64,000 nt of DNA, from NCBI RefSeq assembly GCF_020923495.1, contig NZ_CP064048.1:955501-1019500 (forward strand), read 5' to 3'. Below the pieces are notes generated by a model. It saw only the letters and a list, made by a program, of their open reading frames with translations, did no database searches and was not told the DNA's origin. The translations under genes and the position numbers were made by a program. Of the stretch, positions 51,276-60,017 are shown in pieces. Source of the stretch: Brevibacillus sedimenti (lineage in GTDB: Bacteria > Bacillota > Bacilli > Brevibacillales > Brevibacillaceae). Numbering within the stretch: position 1 is the stretch's first letter; every line of letters starts with the position of its first letter.

Positions 51276-52208
51276 TTACTTGGTCATGCCAGCCAATGCC
51301 TCGACATCTTCAGGAAGCAGCTTCCATTCTGCCGCTTTCACGTTCTCAATCACCTGCTCCTTGTTTTTGGCACCGGTAATGACCGTGGCTACAGCCGGCT
51401 TAGCCAGCAGCCAGTTGACGGCGACTTGCGCCAGCGGCTTGCCATAACGATCTGCGACGGCGCGCATTTTCTCCACTTTCTCCACGTTTGCTTCAAATTC
51501 ACCGTCTTTGAACAGCGGATTAAACTGACGCCGTACATCTTGTTCGGAAATCTTCGTTTCTTTGGTGAACTTCCCTGTCAGCAGCCCTTGCGCCAGGGGG
51601 CTGTACGGAATGAATCCCATGCCGACACGCTCCACGTACGGATACTCGGCTTTCTCCACGCTGCGCTGGAGCAGGTTGTATTGGGACTGTAGCGAAACGA
51701 CATGAGCGTATTTGCGGGCTTCCTCCATTTGTTCCATAGAGAAGTTGGATACGCCGATGTAACGTACTTTGCCGCTTTGGACCAGTTCGTTCAGCGTTTC
51801 CATCGTTTCCTGGATCGGTGTCCTGTCATCCGGCCAGTGCACCTGATACAGGTCAATGTAGTCGGTGTCCAGGTTTTTCAGGCTTTCATCAATCTCGCGC
51901 AGGATGTTTTTGCGGCTGACATCCTTCACCAAACCGCCCTTGTCATCCCAGACAAGACCAAACTTCGTGGCGATGATGACCTTGTCGCGCACCGGTTTGA
52001 GCGTTTTTCCCAGGATGCGTTCCGATTCACCGTATCCATAGAAAGGTGCCGTGTCAAAGAAGTTCACGCCCAGATCGTACGCGGTCTGGATCGCTTCCAC
52101 GATCGACCGTTCCTCAACATCGCCCCACCCTGTTTTTCCAGCGGCCCAGGCGCCAAATCCAATCACCGACGTAAACAGTTCACTGTCTCCCAATCGTCTT
52201 TTTTCCAT
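51276..52208 (-). CDS. Aldo/keto reductase
   Basis: 310 residues, TIM-barrel NADPH oxidoreductase reducing aldehydes or ketones. Catalytic tetrad: Asp and Tyr in FFDTAPFYGYGESE, Lys in IATKFGL, His in LYQVHWPDDRT. The NADPH-binding C-terminal end has TVITGAKNKEQVIENV. Last gene of an operon with an LLM-type flavin oxidoreductase (12 bp upstream) and an MFS transporter, probably under the HxlR regulator at 54719. Confidence 0.93.
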   Translation of the reverse strand: MEKRRLGDSELFTSVIGFGAWAAGKTGWGDVEERSIVEAIQTAYDLGVNFFDTAPFYGYGESERILGKTLKPVRDKVIIATKFGLVWDDKGGLVKDVSRKNILREIDESLKNLDTDYIDLYQVHWPDDRTPIQETMETLNELVQSGKVRYIGVSNFSMEQMEEARKYAHVVSLQSQYNLLQRSVEKAEYPYVERVGMGFIPYSPLAQGLLTGKFTKETKISEQDVRRQFNPLFKDGEFEANVEKVEKMRAVADRYGKPLAQVAVNWLLAKPAVATVITGAKNKEQVIENVKAAEWKLLPEDVEALAGMTK

Positions 52209-52220
52209 GATTCTTCCTCC

Positions 52221-53189
52221 TCATTTTGCTGTTTGCTGCTGAAACGCTGGCAGTACGTATTCGGCCAACTCGTGCAGGACTTCCGGAATCGGGCGCTGCG
52301 AGTGGCGAAAATGAAACGCGATGTGCGCAACCCCAATCTCCTCAAGCTTTTGCAAATGGCGAATGAGTTCGTTTCTGCCAATCGTGGCCCCGAACTTAAA
52401 CGGCTCTGCCGGGTGGTCCGGATCCTCGTGGAGATCCAGATGATACGCGGAAATATACGGTTTCCGCTCTGTTATGCCATGGTCCTCATGCGCTTTGATC
52501 CACTCGGCCATCTGCTGTTCAGTCGCTGCGATTCCTCGGGGATAGTTGAACCACGCATCCAGATGCTGAACGATCCAGTCCAGTGTTTGCGTCCCCCGCC
52601 CCGCCATGACGAGCGGGATCGTTGCTTGAACCGGCTTGGGGAGCAGATCGAGCTCGTTGTCTACCAACATCTGATCCCGGTTCCACGCATGCCTGATCAT
52701 GCGGACGCTTTGGCGGAAGATTTCCCCTTTCCGCTCAGCTTCCACCCCGAACAGCGGAAACTCCACCGGGCGGTCTCCGGTAGCAATCCCCATCACGAAA
52801 CGCCCTCCGGACAGCTGGTCAACAGTGGCAGCGGCTTTGGCGACATGATACGGATGGCGCAGCGGGAGCACAATCGCCCCCGTGGCCAGGATGACCTCAT
52901 TCGTAATGGCAGCGAGATATCCCAAATACGCAAAGGGGTCAAACAATTGAGCGGCATCGCCAAAACGATGGGGATCAAAAATGGGCACATCCCGCAGCCA
53001 CATCGATGTAAAGCCAAGCCGATCCACCAATCGGGCATACTCCGCATGACGCTCCATGTTCGGAACACCGAAGGGACGTCCCTCTTGTTCCGCTTGTTTG
53101 AGTCCCGCCGGTGACCAGTCGGTATCCAGGGGAAGCTCAACGCCAAATGTCATGCGCCGCGACGGAATCATTTTCTTCAATGCCGTCAT
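52221..53189 (-). CDS. LLM-class flavin-dependent oxidoreductase
   Basis: 322 residues, luciferase-like TIM barrel using reduced FMN or F420. Key segments are GFTSMWLRDVPIFDP, TGAIVLPLRHPYHVAKAAATVDQLSGGRFVMGIATGDRPVEFPLFG and VMAGRGTQTLDWIVQHLDAWFNYPRG. It resembles alkanesulfonate monooxygenase-like members (TIGR03571-type). AAGGAGGTGG lies before a TTG two codons ahead of the ATG; either could be the start. Second gene of the HxlR-linked operon. Confidence 0.9.
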   Translation of the reverse strand: MTALKKMIPSRRMTFGVELPLDTDWSPAGLKQAEQEGRPFGVPNMERHAEYARLVDRLGFTSMWLRDVPIFDPHRFGDAAQLFDPFAYLGYLAAITNEVILATGAIVLPLRHPYHVAKAAATVDQLSGGRFVMGIATGDRPVEFPLFGVEAERKGEIFRQSVRMIRHAWNRDQMLVDNELDLLPKPVQATIPLVMAGRGTQTLDWIVQHLDAWFNYPRGIAATEQQMAEWIKAHEDHGITERKPYISAYHLDLHEDPDHPAEPFKFGATIGRNELIRHLQKLEEIGVAHIAFHFRHSQRPIPEVLHELAEYVLPAFQQQTAK

Positions 53190-53223
53190 ACCCAAGTGCA
53201 CCACCTCCTTTCTCATACGTTTC

Positions 53224-54453
53224 TCATGCGATGGAATCAACGCGGCTGCTTCGCTCCAGAACCATGCTCCACCGGGAGAGAACCACGGCTCCCGCCACCA
53301 TCAAGGCACCTACCCAAGAAGTATGGAGGAGCCCCAGTGAATCGGTGACGATGCCACCCAGGTAAGACCCGATCGCAATGCCGGCATTGAATGCGGCAAT
53401 ATTAATAGCAGAAGCCACATCAACTGCAGACGGCACGTACTTCTCAGCCAGCTGGACCACGTACAACTGCAGTCCCGGAACGTTCATGAAGGCAAACAGT
53501 CCCATCAAAATGATCGTGACAAGTCCCACCCCCATGTACGGTGCGGTAAACAGCAGCAGCAGCAGCAGCACAATCGCCTGGATAATAAACATGTAGAACA
53601 GCGATCGGATGGGATTGCGATTGGATGCTTTGCCGCCTATGATGTTGCCGATTGCGATCGCGCCCCCGTAGACAAGCAGGATGATGCTTACCGTGCCGGC
53701 TTGAAATCCCGTAATCTCCTGCAGAATCACAGAGAGATACGTAAAGACGACAAACGTCCCGCCATAACCCAACGCCGTGATAATGAAGACAAGAAGCAAG
53801 CGGCCGTTTGTAATCAGTTTCCATTGATCCGCGAATGTGGTGGGTGCACCCTGACGAAGACGCGCCGGAACCAAAATGGTGTTGGCCACCAGTGCAAGCA
53901 GGCCAATCGCGGCAATCCCCGCAAAGGAATAGCGCCAGCCAAACGTTTGCCCGATAAAGGTTCCAAACGGCACACCTGTCACCATGGCCACCGTCAGGCC
54001 GGTGAACATGAACGCGATGGCGCTCGCCCGCCGATCCTCCGGCACCAGATCAGCCGCAATCGTTGAACCGATGGACATAAACACCCCGTGGGAAAAGGAG
54101 CAAATGACTCGGGCGAGGAGCAGAATCTCAAAGCTCGTGGCAGTGGCGGCGATACTGTTCCCGATTACAAATACAATCATGATCCACATCAGCAGCGTCT
54201 TTCTGGACATCGCTGAGGTCAGGGACGTCAATATCGGGGCGCCAAACGCCACTCCCAGGGCATAGAGAGAAACGGTGAGCCCAGCGGTGGTGACGGAAAC
54301 GTGCATATCCTCCGAGATGGATGGAAGCAAGCCCACGCTGATAAATTCTGTTGTCCCAATGGCAAAGGCGCTGATTGCCAGCGCAAGCAGGGCAAAGAAA
54401 CCATGGTGCTTTGTCCCGTTGCCATTGGCGTGAGAATGATTGAGTACAGCCAT
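53224..54453 (-). CDS. MFS transporter (AraJ/YdhP type)
   Basis: 409 residues starting MAVLNHSHANG behind GGAGG. About 12 membrane helices with motif-A-like GAPILTSLTSAMSRKTLLMW after helix 2 and motif C-like RYSFAGIAAIGLLALVANTILVP. TEFISVGLLPSI near the N-terminus is characteristic of DHA1 drug or sugar-efflux carriers. First gene of a three-gene operon divergent from the HxlR regulator. Confidence 0.92.
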   Translation of the reverse strand: MAVLNHSHANGNGTKHHGFFALLALAISAFAIGTTEFISVGLLPSISEDMHVSVTTAGLTVSLYALGVAFGAPILTSLTSAMSRKTLLMWIMIVFVIGNSIAATATSFEILLLARVICSFSHGVFMSIGSTIAADLVPEDRRASAIAFMFTGLTVAMVTGVPFGTFIGQTFGWRYSFAGIAAIGLLALVANTILVPARLRQGAPTTFADQWKLITNGRLLLVFIITALGYGGTFVVFTYLSVILQEITGFQAGTVSIILLVYGGAIAIGNIIGGKASNRNPIRSLFYMFIIQAIVLLLLLLFTAPYMGVGLVTIILMGLFAFMNVPGLQLYVVQLAEKYVPSAVDVASAINIAAFNAGIAIGSYLGGIVTDSLGLLHTSWVGALMVAGAVVLSRWSMVLERSSRVDSIA

Positions 54454-54610
54454 AAATGGCAACCTCCTTGAACTTAAATAATTGTATGTCGATAGGAAAA
54501 ATAGGTATTACGCTGACAAACAGTGAACCCGGAGTCATCCCTCCTGTCTGTTGTCAGGATTTCTTATCGACAACGACATATCGTATTATGTAACATATAG
54601 GACAGCATAG

Positions 54611-54624
54611 AAAGTACGTACTTT
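54611..54624. promoter_or_regulatory. 14-bp palindrome between the divergent MFS and HxlR genes
   Basis: AAAGTAC is followed by its exact reverse complement. The arms GTAC/GTAC and the position in a 265-bp divergent intergenic region fit an HxlR-family operator. Confidence 0.55.
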
Positions 54625-54718
54625 TTTGTGCCATTGTTACTGTTTAGTGCTATAGGCACCTTTCAGTAATATAAGCAACAAATTGTAACTGAGCTGATAC
54701 AAGGAGAGGTGATAGCGC

Positions 54719-55057
54719 ATGAAAAAGGCGGAAAAAACGTACAACATTCCGGTAGAAGCGACATTGGAAGTCATCGGCGGCAAGTGGAAAACGGTGATTC
54801 TCTGCCATTTGACCCATGGGCCGATGCGCACGAGCGAACTGAAAAAAGCCATGCCTGCCATCACGCAAAAAATGCTGACTCAGCAGCTCCGCGAACTGGA
54901 GGAAGATGGCGTCATCAACCGCATTGTGTACAACCAGGTTCCGCCGAAAGTGGTCTATGAACTGAATGAATTCGGGTGGACATTGAAGCCTGTCCTGGAT
55001 CAGTTGTGCGCATGGGGGGAGGAGTACATCAAAAAGGGACAAGCCATCAAGAAATAA
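54719..55057 (+). CDS. HxlR-family (MarR-like) transcriptional regulator
   Basis: 112 residues, a single winged-helix domain: ATLEVIGGKWKTVILCHLTHGPMRTSELKKAMPAITQKMLTQQLRELEEDGVINRIVYNQVPPKVVYELNEFG. There is no Cys at the usual redox position near residue 6-14, but Cys 29 (in ILCHL) and Cys 103 are present. AAGGAGAGGTG precedes the ATG. It is divergent from the MFS/LLM/AKR operon, which it probably controls in response to electrophiles or a carbonyl compound. Confidence 0.93.
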   Translation: MKKAEKTYNIPVEATLEVIGGKWKTVILCHLTHGPMRTSELKKAMPAITQKMLTQQLRELEEDGVINRIVYNQVPPKVVYELNEFGWTLKPVLDQLCAWGEEYIKKGQAIKK

Positions 55058-55060
55058 GAA

Positions 55061-55106
55061 AAAAGCAGAGGTGTCGGAAAACAGGCGTTCCCGACCTCTG
55101 CTTTTT
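55061..55106. terminator. Bidirectional intrinsic terminator
   Basis: AAAAGCAGAGGT-GTCGG pairs with CCGAC-CTCTGCTTTTT around an 11-base loop, with A- and T-runs on both sides. It serves the HxlR gene and the convergent sigma-54 activator gene. Confidence 0.85.
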
Positions 55107-55162
55107 AATTTGCCTTATCGTTCCGCCGGGCGTCAGATGTGCGTATCCGTTGTCCGGACCGC

Positions 55163-56509
55163 TTACACCAATTTGTCCCGGTTGTATTTCTCCCATTTTT
55201 GATAGAAGCTGGACTTGCTGATCCCGAGGAGTCTCGCTGCTTCCAGCTTGTTTCCGGAAGCCGCCTCCATCGCCCGCATGATCGCCTCCCTTTCCGCCGC
55301 GATTAACGTCTCCTTCAAGGGACGAACCGGTGAAACAGGGAGAGGCTTTCCCGATCCGGGCAGCCAGATGTGCTCCTTTTTCAGCACGTCCCCATCCATC
55401 AGATGGACCGCCCGCTCCAGGACATTGCGCAGTTCCCGCACGTTTCCCGGCCAGGAGTGGCTGCGCAGCACGTCCCACACCGCATCGTCAATCTCCCGCA
55501 CGTGGACGCCGGTTGTCTCGACGATCTGCTTGAGCAGGGTGGAAACGAGCTCCGGCAGATCCTCCAGCCGTTCCCGCAGCGGCGGAATGTTCAGGGACAC
55601 CACGTTTAGCCGATAGTACAGGTCCACCCGGAATGCCCCCTCGCGAATGCGGCTGGGCAAATCCTGATTGGTGCAGGCGATTACCCGCACATCGATGGGA
55701 ATCGGCCGGACCCCGCCTACCCGCTCCACTTCTTTTTCCTGGAGCACACGCAGCAATTTTGCCTGCAGCGGCAGCGGCATGTCGCCAATCTCGTCCAGCA
55801 AAATCGTGCCGTGGTTGGCCAATTCAAACTTTCCTTTTTTCCCTTTGCGCGCCGCCCCGGTGAACGCGCCCTCTTCGTATCCAAACAGTTCGGACTCCAG
55901 CAGCGTATCGGGAATTGCGGCGCAGTTGACCCGGATAAACGGCCCCATTTTCCGCCGGCTCCCCGCGTGAATGGCGTGGGCAAACAGCTCTTTCCCCGTT
56001 CCGCTCTCCCCGGTGATCAACACGGTGGAATCGCTCTTCGCCACCTTCTGGCAAAAAGCTTTCAGCTCTTTCATCCGGGGGCTGCGCTCCACGATCTCGT
56101 CAAAGTGGTAAATCGCCCCCAGCCGCCGCTGCAGCTCCCGTTTGTAGTAACTCAGCTCGTCCCGCAGCTGATCCACCACCGCAGCCAATCCCGACAATTC
56201 CTGCACGTCCTGAAACATCACGGTGCCCAGCGCGGCGATGACCTTCCCGTCCTTCATGATCGGAATGCGGGTGGCAATCATGTTTTGTCCTTTTATTCGA
56301 TGAATTTCCGCAATTTCAGGCTTGCCCTGCTGCGCCACGATGTGCATCCGCGTGTTCTCGATCACCTCGGTGACGTGGCGGCCGACCACGTTGTCCACGC
56401 CCAAAAACTCACGATAACTTCGGTTCATGAGAAGGATCTTCCCGTCTGGATCCGTCACAACTATGGCTTCATACGCATTCTCGAAAACAGCTTCCAGCAG
56501 TTCGCCCAT
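55163..56509 (-). CDS. Sigma-54-dependent (NtrC-family) transcriptional activator with PAS sensor
   Basis: 448 residues. The N-terminal PAS domain (about residues 6-110, AIVVTDPDGKILLMNRSYREFLG) is followed by a coiled linker. The AAA+ domain has Walker A GESGTGKELFAHAI, the sigma-54 contact loop GAFTGA, Walker B ILLDEIGDMPL and sensor II GNVRELRNVLER. A Fis-type helix-turn-helix ends the protein (KLEAARLLGISKSSFYQKW). Its nearest sigma-54-type promoter in the window is before scoA. By analogy with other Bacillus-group operons it probably activates hydroxybutyrate/acetoacetate use. Confidence 0.95.
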   Translation of the reverse strand: MGELLEAVFENAYEAIVVTDPDGKILLMNRSYREFLGVDNVVGRHVTEVIENTRMHIVAQQGKPEIAEIHRIKGQNMIATRIPIMKDGKVIAALGTVMFQDVQELSGLAAVVDQLRDELSYYKRELQRRLGAIYHFDEIVERSPRMKELKAFCQKVAKSDSTVLITGESGTGKELFAHAIHAGSRRKMGPFIRVNCAAIPDTLLESELFGYEEGAFTGAARKGKKGKFELANHGTILLDEIGDMPLPLQAKLLRVLQEKEVERVGGVRPIPIDVRVIACTNQDLPSRIREGAFRVDLYYRLNVVSLNIPPLRERLEDLPELVSTLLKQIVETTGVHVREIDDAVWDVLRSHSWPGNVRELRNVLERAVHLMDGDVLKKEHIWLPGSGKPLPVSPVRPLKETLIAAEREAIMRAMEAASGNKLEAARLLGISKSSFYQKWEKYNRDKLV

Positions 56510-56653
56510 GGTTGAGGGATTCTGTTCCGTAAAAGAGCCCTCCCTTCTCCCGATACGTGTGTACTACCAGCCATTATAAAGCAGGTAACGGCAAGGTAGG
56601 TACTCCTTTTTCTGAGAAACCCCGGCCGCTGTTGATCGGGGCCCCAATGAACA

Positions 56654-56684
56654 GAGCCTGCCTCGTTTTTGTCGAGGCAGGCTC
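56654..56684 (-). terminator. Stem-loop after the FAD-dependent oxidoreductase gene
   Basis: GAGCCTGCCTCG and CGAGGCAGGCTC form 12 perfect pairs around a 7-base loop, 30 bases past the stop. The U-run is inside the loop only, so termination efficiency is uncertain. Confidence 0.55.
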
Positions 56685-56715
56685 AATGCGCTGCGATGCT
56701 CAGGCAGCAGACGGA

Positions 56716-58149
56716 TTACGACAGCCGCTTTATGATATTGCGGGCCATCCACACGCCGGCCGCACCGGCCTGGGCCAATCCGCGGGTGATGCCCGCGCCG
56801 TCGCCGCCGCAGAACAGCCCCTTGATTTCCGTCTCAAATTCGACCGTCAGCTTGGGACGGGCCGAGTAAAACTTCGCCTCCACCCCGTAGAACAGCGTGT
56901 GTTCCGACGCGATCCCCGGCGTTACCTTGTCCAGTGCTTCCACCATTTCGATCAGGCTTTTCATCGTGTTGTACGGCAGGACCAGACCGAGGTCGCCCGG
57001 CACCGCCTCTTTCAAGGTCGGCTCCAGAAAACCTTCCTTGATGCGCGTTTCCGTGGAGCGTCTGCCGCGCAGGATGTCCCCGTACTTTTGCACGATGACG
57101 CCGCCGTTGGACAGATCGTTGGCCCGTTTGCAGATTTCGCGGGCGTACTCGTTCGGTTTGTCAAACGGCTCGGTAAACTTGTGGGACACCAGCAGCGCAA
57201 AGTTGGTGTTGTTGGAGCCGAGCGCCGGATCCTTGTAGGAGTGGCCGTTGGCCGCCATCACCCCGCTGTGGTTTTCCACCACCACGTGGCCGGACGGGTT
57301 GCTGCAAAACGTGCGGACCCGCGTCCCCACCGACGTGTTGAAGATGAATTTTCCCTCGTACAGATGCTCGTTGATCTCCCGCATCACCACATCGGACGTC
57401 TCAACGCGCACGCCCACGTCCACCTGGTTGTTGTACATTTTCAGGCGGCGTTTTTTCAGGATGCTGGTCAGCCAGGCGGAACCGTCCCGCCCCGGTCCGA
57501 TGATCACGTGGTCGCTGTGATACTCGTCCCCGTTCTTCAATACCACGCCGGTGACGCGATACCCGTCCTCTTCCTTCACCGTCAGGATATCCTCTACTTC
57601 CGTCTTGAACATCATGTCGATTCGCTCGTTCAGGTACTCGTAGATGGACTGCAGAATCTGCAGGTTTTGTTCCGTGCCCAGATGGCGCACCTGCGCACGC
57701 AGCAGTTTCAACCCGGCAGCGTACGCGCGCTGCTCGATGCTCTTGATCGTCTCCGTGGTCGGGTCGGTGATCGTCGTCGTCGCCCCGTGCTTCAGGTTGA
57801 TCTGGTCCACGTACTTGATCAGTTCCAGCACCTGGGACGGACTGAGGTAATCGGTCATCCAGCCGCCAAACTCGGTGGTAATGTTGAATTTCCCGTCGCT
57901 GTATGCACCCGCTCCGCCAAATCCGCTGGTAATGGAGCAGGCGGGCAGACAGCCGGCGTACTCCTTTTTACCGGCCGGCGGCGGACACAGCTTGATCTTT
58001 TCCTCCAGGATCGGGCAACGCCTGGAGTAGATGTCGTGCCCTTTATCAATCAACAGCACTTTGGCGCCCGGCGCCTTCAGTGTGAACTCATAGCTGGCGA
58101 AAATTCCCGCAGGGCCCGCCCCTACGATGATGACATCGTATTTGTTCAT
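56716..58149 (-). CDS. NAD(P)/FAD-dependent oxidoreductase of uncharacterised COG2509-like family
   Basis: 477 residues starting MNKYDVIIVGAGPAGIFASYEF behind GGAGGAGG. The dinucleotide motif GAGPAGIFA (residues 10-18) and the second FAD motif FCGGDGAGITRGLAQAGAAGVWMARNI near the C-terminus are clear. Between them lies a cysteine-bearing segment (RRCPILEEKIKLCPPPAGKKEYAGCLPACSITSGFGGAGAYSDGKFN, about residues 45-92) with five cysteines, suggesting a metal or redox site. A guanine-type riboswitch with terminator is in its leader, so a role in purine metabolism or purine-linked redox chemistry is likely. The reaction is not known to me. Confidence 0.88.
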   Translation of the reverse strand: MNKYDVIIVGAGPAGIFASYEFTLKAPGAKVLLIDKGHDIYSRRCPILEEKIKLCPPPAGKKEYAGCLPACSITSGFGGAGAYSDGKFNITTEFGGWMTDYLSPSQVLELIKYVDQINLKHGATTTITDPTTETIKSIEQRAYAAGLKLLRAQVRHLGTEQNLQILQSIYEYLNERIDMMFKTEVEDILTVKEEDGYRVTGVVLKNGDEYHSDHVIIGPGRDGSAWLTSILKKRRLKMYNNQVDVGVRVETSDVVMREINEHLYEGKFIFNTSVGTRVRTFCSNPSGHVVVENHSGVMAANGHSYKDPALGSNNTNFALLVSHKFTEPFDKPNEYAREICKRANDLSNGGVIVQKYGDILRGRRSTETRIKEGFLEPTLKEAVPGDLGLVLPYNTMKSLIEMVEALDKVTPGIASEHTLFYGVEAKFYSARPKLTVEFETEIKGLFCGGDGAGITRGLAQAGAAGVWMARNIIKRLS

Positions 58150-58211
58150 GATCGCAACCTCCTCCGTATCGGACAATCCCTTGAAGAATCCCGTTCGCAG
58201 AACCGCTGCAC

Positions 58212-58320
58212 AAAAAAATCCTGACCGACGAACGGGTATGTCAATGACACCCATTCGTAGCCAGGAATTTACGGTTCCTTGTAGAGACCCCCAAACCCTA
58301 TTATTGAGGATATACGAATC
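58212..58320 (-). promoter_or_regulatory. Purine (guanine-type) riboswitch with terminator
   Basis: On the minus strand the aptamer reads GATTCGTATATCCTCAATAA, GGGTTTGGGGGTCTCTAC, AAGGAACCGTAAATTCCT, GGCTACGAATG. It has the standard P1, loop-loop P2/P3 and core of the purine class. The specificity base in the P1-P3 joint (GGCTACG) is C, which indicates guanine or hypoxanthine rather than adenine. The terminator TCCTGGCTACGAATGGGT... pairs with ACCCGTTCGT...CAGGA, followed by TTTTTTT (58218-58212), and overlaps the P3/P1 3' strand. This arrangement is an OFF switch. It controls the oxidoreductase starting at 58149. Confidence 0.95.
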
Positions 58321-58486
58321 GTGCGAAATGTATGCGTATGCGGTTTGACAACACTTTGCATAATAACGCACGATGTTAATCATGTCAACCACTTCGGTTA
58401 ATTTTATTCGTGTTTCACGAAAAACAGGCGAATAACATGTACAAACACAGTCGTCAGACAACCAAAATCCGAACATTATCAGATGC

Positions 58487-59155
58487 TCATTTCATCAAGT
58501 ATTCCCGTCTGTACAGGAGCCATTGTCCCACGATCAGCAAACAAATGCTGCCGACCGCCAGTGTCCATGCCACTGATGCAGAAGCGGCATATGGTTTGGG
58601 AAGCGACCAGTGAAACACATAGAGAGTGCCCATTCCTCCCCCTCTCATCATATACGACATGGTACAATAGACGCCGATGATCGTCAGGCATACCTCCACG
58701 CTTTTGACCAACAAGATCAGCGCAAAGGATAACGAAACCAGAAACAAGATTGCCACCATTGGCAAGTAAATGTCTGCCGCCGTGATTGTTTCCCGCGTGT
58801 GCGCCATCAGATACGAGGTGGGCACCCAAAATACCAACAGATAGAGAGCGAGCACCCTGAACACGCGCAGCAAACCAAAGGTGAGTTCATTCACCGGCAA
58901 GGATAAAAGCAATTCCTTGCTATTTGGCTTCACGAGGTCACGAAACAGGCCGATAACCCAAAGCGAAACGAGGGGAAGAGGTAAAATCCCCAATGCCTGT
59001 TTCACTTCTGTAAGGATCAGCGGTTTCTCATATCCCGCATCTGTGATGTAGATGTAGAGCGCAGCCACGAACAAGACCACAATCGGCAAGGCAAACATCC
59101 ATCCCATTCCCTGTATATCTGACCGCAACGTCGGCATTCTCAGGTGTTTATCCAA
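58487..59155 (-). CDS. ABC transporter permease subunit
   Basis: 222 residues with six membrane helices (first about residues 19-38; the last VAWTLAVGSICLLIVGQWLLY). Start TTG behind GAGGGG, overlapping the ATPase gene's end by 16 bp; the ATG at codon 7 is an alternative. No sequence signature beyond ABC-2-like topology. With the ATPase and the large membrane protein upstream it probably builds one exporter. Last gene of the module. Confidence 0.75.
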   Translation of the reverse strand: MDKHLRMPTLRSDIQGMGWMFALPIVVLFVAALYIYITDAGYEKPLILTEVKQALGILPLPLVSLWVIGLFRDLVKPNSKELLLSLPVNELTFGLLRVFRVLALYLLVFWVPTSYLMAHTRETITAADIYLPMVAILFLVSLSFALILLVKSVEVCLTIIGVYCTMSYMMRGGGMGTLYVFHWSLPKPYAASASVAWTLAVGSICLLIVGQWLLYRREYLMK

Positions 59156-60006
59156 GTCAGATACCCCTCTTCTACCGTAGGCTCTACCGGCTCGGCATCC
59201 TGGCTTGGGCGCTGATCGGACAGCAGGCGAATGTCCATCCCCGATGCCGTCCCCAGCGTGGAGATGATTTTATACGTACTGGCAAACTTATCGTAGTCTT
59301 CCGCTTTCACAGTCAGCTTCCATACGCGTCCTCTTGCCTTTGCAGCCAAGTCCTGCATATCGGAAAATTGATGAGCATTCCCCTGTTTCAGAACTGCCAG
59401 ACCATCACAGGTAGTCTGAATATCTTCCAATATGTGCGTCGATAAGATAACGGTTCTGTTTTGCGCACACCTGCGTAATAACATGCGAAACCGAATCCGC
59501 TCCTCCGGGTCCAATCCTGCTGTCGGCTCATCGACCATGACAATTTGTGGGTTCCCGAGGAGTGCTTGGGCAATCCCCAACCTTCTAAGCATCCCGCCGG
59601 ATAACGTGCCTACTTTCTTTTTGGCATGCTCGGTCAGGTTTACATCAGCCAGCACAGCTTCAATCTGCCGTTTCCGCTCCGTTTTCTCATCAAGCCCCTT
59701 CAGGATTCCGATGTAGTCCAGGCACTCTATTGCACTGATATTGCGAAAAGCCCCAAAGTGCTGCGGCAGATATCCGAGAATGCGGCGAACCTCCCGCGAA
59801 TTATGCCGCCAGTCGATCCCGTTATACTGGATCGTTCCCGAATCCGGCTGCAAGATCGTGGCGATAATCCGCATGAGCGTTGTCTTGCCTGCACCGTTGG
59901 GACCCAACAAGCCGAACAAGCCGGGCGGTATTTGCAGCTCAACGTTGTGCAACGCCTTTTGTCTGTGAAAAGACTTCGTTACCTGGTCAATCACCAATGT
60001 TCCCAT
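59140..60006 (-). CDS. ABC transporter ATP-binding protein (exporter type)
   Basis: 288 residues. Walker A GPNGAGKTTLMRIIA, Q-loop YLPQHFG, signature GTLSGGMLRRLGIAQAL, Walker B QIVMVDEPTAGLD, switch STHILEDI. The group is the CcmA-type exporters, common in bacteriocin, lantibiotic and antibiotic resistance modules. GAGG lies nine bases before the ATG used; upstream codons are weak. It follows the large membrane protein by 11 bp and overlaps the next permease. Confidence 0.93.
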   Translation of the reverse strand: MGTLVIDQVTKSFHRQKALHNVELQIPPGLFGLLGPNGAGKTTLMRIIATILQPDSGTIQYNGIDWRHNSREVRRILGYLPQHFGAFRNISAIECLDYIGILKGLDEKTERKRQIEAVLADVNLTEHAKKKVGTLSGGMLRRLGIAQALLGNPQIVMVDEPTAGLDPEERIRFRMLLRRCAQNRTVILSTHILEDIQTTCDGLAVLKQGNAHQFSDMQDLAAKARGRVWKLTVKAEDYDKFASTYKIISTLGTASGMDIRLLSDQRPSQDAEPVEPTVEEGYLTWINT

Positions 60007-60017
60007 AAAAAGCATCC

